A stretch of DNA of 19,174 nucleotides, taken from NCBI GenBank assembly GCA_046728035.1, contig JBKPDT010000123.1, forward strand, positions 1-19,174, written 5' to 3'. The notes beneath the pieces were generated by a model. The model saw nothing but the letters and a program-made list of their open reading frames with translations, had not been told where the DNA came from and made no database searches. Positions 13,463 through 18,831 of this stretch are shown piece by piece; the stretch's first letter is position 1, and each line of letters opens with the position of its first letter. Source of the stretch: DASRWT01 sp046728035. Its GTDB lineage: Bacteria; Methylomirabilota; Methylomirabilia; Rokubacteriales; CSP1-6. The position numbers were made by a program, and so were the translations under genes.

Positions 13463-14446
13463 ATGGCGGAGACGGGCGCGCGGCGATACGCGGTGGTAGA
13501 CGGCTGGGAGCAACTCCCCCCCGGGTACGTGCACCGGGACGTGGCCGGAGTGGCGGTGGACGGCGAGGACCGCGTCTTCCTCATCTGCCGGGGCGATCAC
13601 CCCATCATCGCCTACGATCAGAAGGGCAACTTCCTCGGCTCGTGGGGCGAGGGCCTCTTCACCTACCGGACCCACGGCATCACCGTTGCGCCGGACGGCA
13701 CGCTCTTCTGCACCGACGACGGCAATCACACCATCCGGCGGTTCACGCCGGAGGGCAAGCTCCTCATGACGCTGGGGTCCATGAACACGCCGTCCGATAC
13801 CGGGTACGACGGCAAGGACTACATGACCATCACGCGGCCCGCCGGCCCGTTCAACCGGCCGACGAACATCGCGGTGGGCCCGCGCGGGCACCTCTACGTC
13901 TCCGACGGCTACGGCAACTGCCGCGTCCACCGCTTCTCGCCCGGCGGCACCCTCGAGCGCTCCTGGGGCGAGCCGGGCACCGGTCCCGGCCAGTTCTACC
14001 TGCCGCACGGCATCGCCGTCGCCGCCGACGGGCGCGTCTTCGTCTGCGACCGCGAGAGCGATCGGATCCAGATCTTCAGCCCGGACGGCGAGTACCTGTC
14101 GGAGTGGACGGACACGCAGCGGCCCACCCACCTCGTCTTCGACGCGGAGGGCCGCGCCTACGTCTCCGAGCTCTGGTGGCATTCGGGCGACATCTCTCGT
14201 CGTCACGGCCCCACCCGCGAGGCGAGGCCCGCGCGGCTCAGCGTCTACGACCGCGATGGTCGGGTCCTCGCGCGCTGGGGGACCCCGGACGCCACCGCGC
14301 CCGGCAGCTTCGCGGCGCCACATGGGCTCGCGGTCGACTCTCGCGGAGATATCTACGTGAGCGAGGTGACCTGGACCTTCGCGGTGAGCCGGGGACGCGC
14401 GCCGGCGGACTGCCACACCTTCCAGAAGTTCACGCTCGCGCCGTAG
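13463..14446 (+). CDS. NHL-repeat propeller protein, PAL-like (amidating-lyase family)
   Basis: This 327-residue protein has about six NHL-type blades and no signal peptide. It resembles the lyase half of peptide-amidating enzyme, which splits peptidyl-alpha-hydroxyglycine into an amide and glyoxylate. By recall of animal PAL, the three zinc His correspond to H71 (RTHGITV), H182 (LPHGIAV) and H287 (APHGLAV). The catalytic Tyr corresponds to Y150 (VSDGYGN), and the two Arg to R43 (CRGDHP) and one in CDRESDRIQIF (196-205). All are present, so an active metal site is likely. Bacteria rarely have the monooxygenase half, so the true substrate is probably another hydroxylated or sugar-lactone-like compound. 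ATG 13463 was chosen for its GGGGAGG site. It probably has its own promoter and a leader hairpin. Confidence 0.88.
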   Translation: MAETGARRYAVVDGWEQLPPGYVHRDVAGVAVDGEDRVFLICRGDHPIIAYDQKGNFLGSWGEGLFTYRTHGITVAPDGTLFCTDDGNHTIRRFTPEGKLLMTLGSMNTPSDTGYDGKDYMTITRPAGPFNRPTNIAVGPRGHLYVSDGYGNCRVHRFSPGGTLERSWGEPGTGPGQFYLPHGIAVAADGRVFVCDRESDRIQIFSPDGEYLSEWTDTQRPTHLVFDAEGRAYVSELWWHSGDISRRHGPTREARPARLSVYDRDGRVLARWGTPDATAPGSFAAPHGLAVDSRGDIYVSEVTWTFAVSRGRAPADCHTFQKFTLAP

Positions 14447-14458
14447 CCGGCCGGCGAG

Positions 14459-14559
14459 AAGGGTCCAGCTACGAGGCGGCGCCCGAAGGCCGCACGCGAG
14501 GCGTACTTTCCGTACGTTGAGCGTGCGGCCGAGGGCGCCAACGACGTAGATGGGCCCTT
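14459..14559. repeat. Long imperfect inverted repeat filling a convergent gap
   Basis: Two arms of about 48 bp fold around the 5-base loop TTTCC (14507-14511). Matching blocks from the outside in are AAGGG, CCA, CTACG, GGCGCCC, GGCCGCACGC and CGTAC, separated by short mismatched runs and compensating bulges. The right end overlaps the TAA of the minus-strand gene. It occupies nearly all of the gap between convergent genes, so it can serve as a two-way terminator-like structure. Its length and arm divergence look more like a dispersed REP/BIME- or MITE-type element than a simple terminator. No transposase is near and no target duplication was identified. Confidence 0.75.
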
Positions 14560-14803
14560 ATCGACGGCCGGCGACGAGGGCCTCGATCTCGTCCTTGTGC
14601 GCGCCGAAGCCGAGGAAAACCCGCTCGTCGATGACGACGGCAGGCACGGCCAGGCGCCCGATCCGCTTGAAGAGGTCCAGGCTGGCCTCGGGGTCCTTGC
14701 CCACGTCGCGCATGTCCACCGCGACGCCGCGGGCCTGCAGATAGACGAGCGCGGCCTCGCCGTCGGCATTGCCCTGCATGGTGAAGAGGAGGGCGCGCTT
14801 CAC
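14558..14803 (-). CDS. Cysteine-less glutaredoxin-like protein
   Basis: This 81-residue protein has the short glutaredoxin (thioredoxin-fold) pattern. A first strand KRALLFTM leads to a helix EAALVYLQARGV, a strand AVDMRDVGKDPEA, a helix LDLFKRIG, and LAVPAVVID with the cis-Pro (P54). A last strand RVFLGFG is followed by a helix. Where family members have CPYC or CxxC after the first strand, this has QGNADGE, and there is no Cys anywhere in the protein. Thiol-disulfide chemistry is therefore impossible. It may bind a ligand or partner instead, perhaps glutathione through the cis-Pro face. The GTG start overlaps the TGA of the upstream secreted protein (GTGA), so the two are co-translated. Confidence 0.85.
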   Translation of the reverse strand: MKRALLFTMQGNADGEAALVYLQARGVAVDMRDVGKDPEASLDLFKRIGRLAVPAVVIDERVFLGFGAHKDEIEALVAGRR

Positions 14804-15645
14804 TCGGGACGATTCGTCAGCGCGGGGGTGTCGAGGAACCGGTAGTCGCCGGTGGCCGCCCAGCCCGGCGGCACCGAGGCCAGGAGCAGCTCGCGGAAGG
14901 CGCCGACCTGGTCGGTGGGGAGCTCGGCGCGCCCGTCGAGGAGCGCGGCGAGGCCCTCGGGATCGTCGTAGGCGCGCCGGCTCACCGCCGCCACGTGCCC
15001 GAAGAACCGGCGCACGCGCCGGTCCACCTGGTCCTCGGAGAAGGTCTGGACGACCCGCGCGAAGGCGTCCGCCACCAGCGAGTCGAGCTTGAGAAAGCCG
15101 GAGAACTTCATCGCGCAATACGTGACCCCGTCGGGGCCGTCCAGGTGCTCGGTGTCGATGAGGATGACGAGACGTCCCGAGAGCGGGGGAAGGAGGGGCG
15201 GGTCGTAGCGACCCTCGAGGTAGAACAGGCGGCGACCTTCTTCGGACAGGAGCGGCTTCATGACGCCGCGCACGCCGCGCCCGTCATCGGCCTCGTAGAG
15301 GCTGCCCACCCGACGTACCCGGTACTTGCCCTCGCGCAGGATGCGGGCGACGTCGGCGGCGAAATCGGGGTGGTCGAAGAGGAAGTCGAAGACCGGCTTG
15401 TGGCTGCGGAAGGTGATGTCGCGCACCTCGCGCGCGACCGCGGCGCCCTTCACCACGTCGCGGACCAACTCGTACGAGTCGAGATCGAGCCGGTCCCAGG
15501 GAATGCTTCGCCGGCCGCTCGCCTCGTGTAAGGTGAGGCCCGTTTCCTGCGCGCGCGCCGTCTCGCCGCCGAGGAGCAGCCCCAGCGCGAGCCCGGCCGC
15601 CGCGATCACCCGCGCGCGCGCCCGCATGATGGTCCACGATACCAT
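14800..15645 (-). CDS. Secreted protein of unknown function
   Basis: This 281-residue protein matches no family I recognise. The N-terminus has two Arg-rich turns, a hydrophobic core (IAAAGLALGLLLGG) and a cut site near ARAQ, so it is exported. The mature part has a helix-rich region (VKGAAVAREVRDITFRSH, then FDFLFDHPDFAADVARIL) and a strand-rich centre (KYRVRRVGSLYEADDGRG, LFYLEGRY, RLVILIDTEHL). A segment TYCAMKFSGFLKLDSLVADA comes before a C-terminal helical part. ATG 15645 is favoured by AAGG and GGAGG upstream; ATG 15627 is an alternative giving a shorter n-region. It lies divergent to the HU gene and is coupled by GTGA to the cysteine-less glutaredoxin-like gene, which suggests they act together. 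Confidence 0.8.
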   Translation of the reverse strand: MVSWTIMRARARVIAAAGLALGLLLGGETARAQETGLTLHEASGRRSIPWDRLDLDSYELVRDVVKGAAVAREVRDITFRSHKPVFDFLFDHPDFAADVARILREGKYRVRRVGSLYEADDGRGVRGVMKPLLSEEGRRLFYLEGRYDPPLLPPLSGRLVILIDTEHLDGPDGVTYCAMKFSGFLKLDSLVADAFARVVQTFSEDQVDRRVRRFFGHVAAVSRRAYDDPEGLAALLDGRAELPTDQVGAFRELLLASVPPGWAATGDYRFLDTPALTNRPE

Positions 15646-15652
15646 CGTCGCC

Positions 15653-15682
15653 TTGACCCTCCAACCGCGACTCTGCTATTCT
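15653..15682 (+). promoter_or_regulatory. Sigma70-type promoter of the HU gene
   Basis: TTGACC (15653-15658), an 18-bp spacer and TATTCT (15677-15682) are close to consensus. The start point would be near 15689, 25 bases before the HU ATG. The -35 is only about 8 bp from the start codon of the divergent secreted-protein gene. Confidence 0.65.
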
Positions 15683-15683
15683 C

Positions 15684-15700
15684 CCAACTCCGCGAGTTGG
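15684..15700 (+). promoter_or_regulatory. Hairpin or operator at the HU transcription start
   Basis: CCAACTC-CGC-GAGTTGG is a perfect 7-bp inverted repeat. It spans the predicted start point and ends directly before the AAAGGAG ribosome site. It may be an operator (HU genes are often self-regulated) or a stabilising 5' structure. Confidence 0.5.
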
Positions 15701-15714
15701 AAAGGAGTTCCTGC

Positions 15715-15987
15715 ATGATCCGCTCGGACATCGTCGCCGCAATGGCGGCATCCACCGGCTGGACCAAGGCCGCGTCCGACCGCGCGCTCCGCGCGCTGCT
15801 CGCCTCGATCAAGACCTCGCTCAAGCGCGGGCAGGCGGTGACCCTCGTGGGCTTCGGGACCTTCAGCGTGAGCCGGCGGAAGCCGCGGCGAGGCAGGAAC
15901 CCGCGCACCGGGCAGCCGATGGTCGTCGCGGCCGGCCGCACGCCGCGCTTCAAGCCCTCGAAAGAGCTGAAGCGCGCCATTCGCTAG
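15715..15987 (+). CDS. HU-family DNA-binding protein
   Basis: This 90-residue nucleoid protein binds and bends DNA as a dimer. The two N-terminal helices (IRSDIVAAMAASTGWT and SDRALRALLASIKTSLKRG) form the dimer body. The hallmark VTLVGFGTFSV follows, then the arm RRKPRRGRNPRTGQPMVVAA that enters the minor groove with its NP-Pro tip, and PRFKPSKELKRAI at the end. Length is normal for the family. ATG 15715 follows AAAGGAG with 7-base spacing; a TTG six codons upstream lies in the ribosome site and is rejected. It has its own promoter and hairpin leader, and a second promoter follows before the next gene. Confidence 0.96.
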   Translation: MIRSDIVAAMAASTGWTKAASDRALRALLASIKTSLKRGQAVTLVGFGTFSVSRRKPRRGRNPRTGQPMVVAAGRTPRFKPSKELKRAIR

Positions 15988-15996
15988 GCTTTTCGT

Positions 15997-16025
15997 TTCA
16001 CGGTCTCCGCCCTCCGCGCTAGAAT
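15997..16025 (+). promoter_or_regulatory. Promoter placing the start point at the carboxypeptidase GTG
   Basis: TTCACG (15997-16002), a 17-bp spacer and TAGAAT (16020-16025) form a plausible promoter. The expected start point (about 16032) is almost at the GTG start codon (16034), so the message could be leaderless. Confidence 0.45.
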
Positions 16026-16033
16026 TTGGGGCA

Positions 16034-16945
16034 GTGCCCCGAACCGTTGCCCTCGCCGTCATCCTCGTGATGCTCCTCACCGCCGCGGCGGTGTCCGCAG
16101 CGCCGCGGAAGAGCCAGAGTCTCGGGCTGAGCGCGGACTCGGTCCTGCTCCTCGATGCCGACGGCAAGGTGCTCTTCGCCAAGAATCCCTCGGAGGATCA
16201 CGCCCCCGCGAGCCTCACCAAGCTGATGACGCTCTACCTCGCGTACGAGGATCTCGAGGCGGGAAAGGCCGAGTGGGACGAGGGCGTGTCGATCAGCCGG
16301 CGCGCCGCGGAAACCCCACGCTATCGCATGGGGCTGCGCACCGGTGAGACGGTGCCGCTCGGCACCCTCCTCGAAGGCGTCGCCATCGCCTCCGCCAACG
16401 ATGCCGCCGCCGCGGTGGCCGAGCATCTCGCCGGCAATGAGGAGGCCTTTGTCCATCGCATGAACACCAAGGTCCAGCTCTTGGGCCTCACCGCCACGCG
16501 CTTCGCCAATCCCCACGGGCTGCCCGATCCGCTCCAGCGGACTACCGCGCAGGACATGGCGACTCTCATCGGCCACCTCGTCACCGACTTTCCCGCCTCC
16601 CGCACCATCCTCGGTGGCAAGACCTTCGTGTTCCGCGGCCGCGTCTACGCCCGGCGCATCCCGCTGTTCGAGGATCCGGGCGGCGTGCAGGCGCTCAAGA
16701 CGGGCTTCACCAACGAGGCGCGCTACAACCTCGCGATCGCCGCGTGGCGGGCGGGCCAGCGCTTCCTCCTCATCGTGCTGGGGTCGCAGACCCGCAGCCT
16801 CTCCTTCCGCGACGCCCGCAAGCTCCTTCAGTACGGCTTCATCGCGAACGGCCTCGACATCGGCGACGACCCGCCGCGGCGATCCGCGCCTCCGCCGCGC
16901 CGTGGGCCGCGGCGCTCGAGCGCCGCCATCCAGTCCGCCGGCTAG
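16034..16945 (+). CDS. D-alanyl-D-alanine carboxypeptidase (peptidase S11)
   Basis: This 303-residue periplasmic serine enzyme of the PBP5/DacA family trims the terminal D-Ala from cell-wall peptides. A signal peptide covers residues 1-22 (LAVILVMLLTAAAVSA). The three penicillin-binding motifs are intact: S60-L-T-K63 (PASLTKLM), S120-A-N122 (IASANDAAA) and K222-T-G (ALKTGFT). The extra beta-rich domain of PBP5 is missing. The C-terminus is instead a short Pro/Arg-rich tail (PPRRSAPPPRRGPRRSS) with no clear amphipathic membrane anchor. The GTG start has only a poor SD (GGGG two bases away) and sits at the predicted transcription start. It lies 46 bp after HU. Confidence 0.94.
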   Translation: MPRTVALAVILVMLLTAAAVSAAPRKSQSLGLSADSVLLLDADGKVLFAKNPSEDHAPASLTKLMTLYLAYEDLEAGKAEWDEGVSISRRAAETPRYRMGLRTGETVPLGTLLEGVAIASANDAAAAVAEHLAGNEEAFVHRMNTKVQLLGLTATRFANPHGLPDPLQRTTAQDMATLIGHLVTDFPASRTILGGKTFVFRGRVYARRIPLFEDPGGVQALKTGFTNEARYNLAIAAWRAGQRFLLIVLGSQTRSLSFRDARKLLQYGFIANGLDIGDDPPRRSAPPPRRGPRRSSAAIQSAG

Positions 16946-16974
16946 CCGCCGGCTACGAGCCAGGAGGATCGTGC

Positions 16975-17640
16975 ATGGCCGCGCCCCGGGCCTTCCTGTT
17001 CGACGCCTACGGCACCCTGTTCGACGTCCACACCGTGGTCGAGGCCGGACGCGCGGTCACCAGCGACCCGCAGGCCCTGTCCACGCTCTGGCGGCAGAAG
17101 CAGCTGGAGTACACGTGGCTCCGCTCGCTCATGGACCGGTACGTGGACTTCTGGGCGGTCACCCAGGCCGCGCTGTCCTTCGCGCTGCGGCGGCTCGGGC
17201 TCCGGCCGAGCCCTCCGCAGGCCGCGGCGCTGATGGATGCCTACCTCTCGCTGGGGACTTTCCCCGAGGTGGAGACGGCCCTCGCCCGGCTGGCTCCCGC
17301 CCCCCTCGGCATCCTCTCGAACGGATCGCCCATGATGCTGGAGGCGGCGGTGCGCTCGGCCGGGCTCGAGGCGACATTCCAGCACGTCATCTCGGTGGAC
17401 GAGGTGCGCGTCTACAAGCCCTCGCCGCGGGTGTACGAGCTCGGCGCCCGCGCCTTCGGTCTCTCGGCCCACCAGATCCTGTTCGTGTCGTCCAATGCCT
17501 GGGACGTCGCGGGGGCGGGCGCCTTCGGCTACCGCACGTGCTGGTGCAACCGGGTGGGGGTGGCCATGGACGAGCTCGAGCTCACGCCGGACCTCGAGGT
17601 GGAGCGGCTGGACCAGATCCCCGAGCGCCTGGGGCTCTAG
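16975..17640 (+). CDS. (S)-2-haloacid dehalogenase (HAD type II)
   Basis: This 221-residue cytoplasmic enzyme converts an (S)-2-haloacid plus water to the (R)-2-hydroxyacid and halide. The HAD nucleophile is D10 in FDAYGTLFD, with T14. By recall of the L-DEX layout, R40 fits the halide-binding Arg, S115-N116-G117-S118 the SNGS motif, K148 and Y154 the YKPSPRVYEL motif, and S172, N174 and D177 the SSNAWD motif. All catalytic positions are present, and the length is about the family norm of 220-230. AGGAGG precedes the ATG by 7 bases. The gene lies 29 bp after the carboxypeptidase and ends in CTAG, shared with the opposing cupin gene. Some family members act on other acids, so halide release is not certain. 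Confidence 0.94.
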   Translation: MAAPRAFLFDAYGTLFDVHTVVEAGRAVTSDPQALSTLWRQKQLEYTWLRSLMDRYVDFWAVTQAALSFALRRLGLRPSPPQAAALMDAYLSLGTFPEVETALARLAPAPLGILSNGSPMMLEAAVRSAGLEATFQHVISVDEVRVYKPSPRVYELGARAFGLSAHQILFVSSNAWDVAGAGAFGYRTCWCNRVGVAMDELELTPDLEVERLDQIPERLGL

Positions 17641-17978
17641 TCGAGGAACTGGTTGGGCGTGTCGAAGATCCCCAGCACGATGCAGCCGTCGGGGGACCAC
17701 GCCTTGTGGACGGAGCCGGGTCGCCGCCAGACGAAGTTGCCCGCCGTGCACGTGCCGTCGTCGTCCACCAAGGTGCCCTGGAGCACGTAGCTCTGCTCGA
17801 GCCCGACGTGCCGGTGGTCGGGCAGCACCGCCCCCTTGTCCATCTTGGTGAGCGAGGTCGTCTTGCCGGAGGCGTCCTCGTAGAGCTTCTTGACGTAGAC
17901 GCCGGGGAAGCGGGTGGGCTCCCACTCGATCTTCGACACGTCGAGGTAGGTCGACCGCTCGGTGGCCGTGATGATCAT
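17637..17978 (-). CDS. Cupin-domain protein (ChrR-like)
   Basis: This 113-residue one-domain cupin resembles the C-terminal domain of ChrR. The metal site is H55, H57 and E61 in the segment PDHRHVGLEQSYVLQG, plus H91 in PGSVHKAW. The strands PTRFPGVYVKKLYED and SLTKMDKGAVL precede it and GCIVLGIFD follows. Such proteins bind zinc or another divalent metal and act as sensors, isomerases or dioxygenases; nothing here decides between them. ATG 17978 follows GGGAGG with 6-base spacing, which rejects a frame opening 24 codons upstream. Its TAG overlaps the HAD stop in CTAG. Confidence 0.92.
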   Translation of the reverse strand: MIITATERSTYLDVSKIEWEPTRFPGVYVKKLYEDASGKTTSLTKMDKGAVLPDHRHVGLEQSYVLQGTLVDDDGTCTAGNFVWRRPGSVHKAWSPDGCIVLGIFDTPNQFLD

Positions 17979-18012
17979 CGCTCGCCTCCCTGGTACGCTT
18001 GCACAGCCGCGT

Positions 18013-18384
18013 TTACTTCTTCTTCTCGAGGACGGAGGTGACCCGACCACCGCGCCCGGAGATGATATGGAGCCTGCTCCCGTCCAGCGTCGCGGTGACG
18101 GCGTTGCCCTGCTGCGTCACGGCGGCGTATCCGGTCGGGGTCACATCGGCCACCCAGGTGATCGTCGGGTTTTCCTGCGAGCCCGCGGATTCGGTTTTTC
18201 CGTACACCTTCCCGTTCTCGACCTTGCTGATCGTGATCGTGATCGGGCCGGTACGCTCACCTCGCTGCTCCCGGAACGACCAGTGCCCCTCCCACACTCC
18301 CACCAGCGACTGGGGGTCGATCTGCGCGGCGCCCGGCGTCGCGAGGCAGAGGAGCATCGCACAGATCGTCAAGAGCTTGAGCAT
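18013..18384 (-). CDS. Small secreted beta-rich protein, lipocalin-like
   Basis: This 123-residue exported protein has unknown function. A signal peptide covers residues 1-21 (MLKLLTICAMLLCLATPGAA). The mature part begins with PQSLVGVWEGHWSF, the kind of G-x-W motif that opens small beta-barrels. It continues as a series of strands (PITITISKVENGKVYGKT, TWVADVTPTGYAAV, AVTATLDGSRLHIIS) and ends in basic SVLEKKK. ATG 18384 is chosen for AAGG about 8 bases upstream; a GTG three codons earlier lies in the SD. It is 34 bp upstream of the cupin on the same strand and may be co-transcribed with it. It could bind a small hydrophobic ligand, but this is only a guess from fold-like features. Confidence 0.8.
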   Translation of the reverse strand: MLKLLTICAMLLCLATPGAAQIDPQSLVGVWEGHWSFREQRGERTGPITITISKVENGKVYGKTESAGSQENPTITWVADVTPTGYAAVTQQGNAVTATLDGSRLHIISGRGGRVTSVLEKKK

Positions 18385-18433
18385 GAAGATCACCTTATTG
18401 TCGCACGGGCAAGGCTCGTGCTGGGAAGTCGAA

Positions 18434-18477
18434 CCGGATGATCCTGGAGGCGCCGGGCAGAGCCTGGAATGATCCGG
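18434..18477. repeat. Imperfect inverted repeat between the half-SWIB and lipocalin-like genes
   Basis: CCGGAT-G-AT-C-CC at the left pairs with GG-A-AT-G-ATCCGG at the right, with two mismatches in twelve positions. A GC-rich interior (GGCGCC, GGC/GCC) can add to the fold. It begins 17 bases after the half-SWIB stop on the minus strand. No T-run follows. It may weaken readthrough to the next gene. Confidence 0.4.
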
Positions 18478-18493
18478 TCGGGAGCGCCCCCGC

Positions 18494-18652
18494 CTACTTC
18501 TTCGCGAGCTTCTTCCGCTTCACGTAGGCCCAGATCTTCTTGGTCATCTCCGAGGGCCCGATCGGCGACGAGCCCATGACGGACTCGAGCGTGTCGCTGC
18601 AGCCCTTGAAGTTGATCGCATAGCCACCGAACGCCTTCTTCCCTTTCGCCAT
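18494..18652 (-). CDS. 52-residue half-SWIB mini-protein
   Basis: This gene is short but well marked. ATG 18652 follows GGAGGACGGAGA, and third-position G/C use is like the neighbours. The sequence starts MAKGKKAFGGYAINFKGCSD and continues TLESVMGSSPIGPSEMTKKI, then WAYVKRKKLAKK. The stretch from TLESV to the end matches the first half of a SWIB/MDM2 domain (L-x-x-V-x-G-x-x-P, then E-x-T-K-K-x-W-x-Y-x-K-x-x-x-L). The second half, normally D-P-x-x-K-R-x-I and a Leu/Phe-rich helix, is absent. With ten Lys in 52 residues it is strongly basic and might bind DNA or act as a dimer. SWIB domains in bacteria occur alone or with topoisomerase in Chlamydia. A promoter lies 77 bp upstream. Confidence 0.85.
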   Translation of the reverse strand: MAKGKKAFGGYAINFKGCSDTLESVMGSSPIGPSEMTKKIWAYVKRKKLAKK

Positions 18653-18729
18653 TCTCCGTCCTCCCTCCGAGTGGTTTGGCCGCGAGTATTGGGATGTGCC
18701 GCCCGGCGCCTCCCGATCCGGCCGAGGGT

Positions 18730-18757
18730 ATTATCGCGAGACTACGAGGGAGCGCAA
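18730..18757 (-). promoter_or_regulatory. Probable promoter of the half-SWIB gene
   Basis: TTGCGC (18757 to 18752), a 16-bp spacer and GATAAT (18735 to 18730, one base off consensus) face the half-SWIB gene. The leader would be about 70 nt. The promoter comes directly after the terminator of the oxidoreductase gene, so the half-SWIB gene is probably transcribed alone. Confidence 0.5.
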
Positions 18758-18760
18758 GGG

Positions 18761-18790
18761 AAAAATACAATCCGTGGGGGGTCTCCCACG
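18761..18790 (-). terminator. Rho-independent terminator after the LLM oxidoreductase gene
   Basis: On the minus strand, CGTGGG (18790 to 18785) pairs with CCCACG (18778 to 18773) around a 6-base loop. Six bases later comes TTTTT (18765 to 18761). It is the second of two hairpins after the stop codon at 18832. Confidence 0.65.
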
Positions 18791-18802
18791 AGGGGAAACT
18801 AC

Positions 18803-18826
18803 GGGGTGGGGGTATGCCCCCTCCCC
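18803..18826 (-). terminator. Strong GC hairpin just after the LLM oxidoreductase stop
   Basis: GGGGTGGGGG (18803-18812) pairs with CCCCCTCCCC (18817-18826) around TATG. This gives nine G-C pairs with one T-T mismatch, starting 5 bases after the TAG. There is no T-run of its own. With the T-tailed hairpin 13 bases further on, it forms a double-hairpin terminator or 3' protection element. Confidence 0.6.
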
Positions 18827-18831
18827 GGGGG

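Noticed and set aside
11954..14416. Very long minus-strand open frame (about 820 codons)
   Set aside because: It is antisense to dctM, the second receptor and the PAL-like gene, which have clear family motifs and ribosome sites; it has none.
18394..18493. Gap examined for a further small gene or a promoter for the lipocalin-like gene
   Set aside because: No open frame with an SD and no well-spaced promoter was seen; only the imperfect inverted repeat at 18434-18477.
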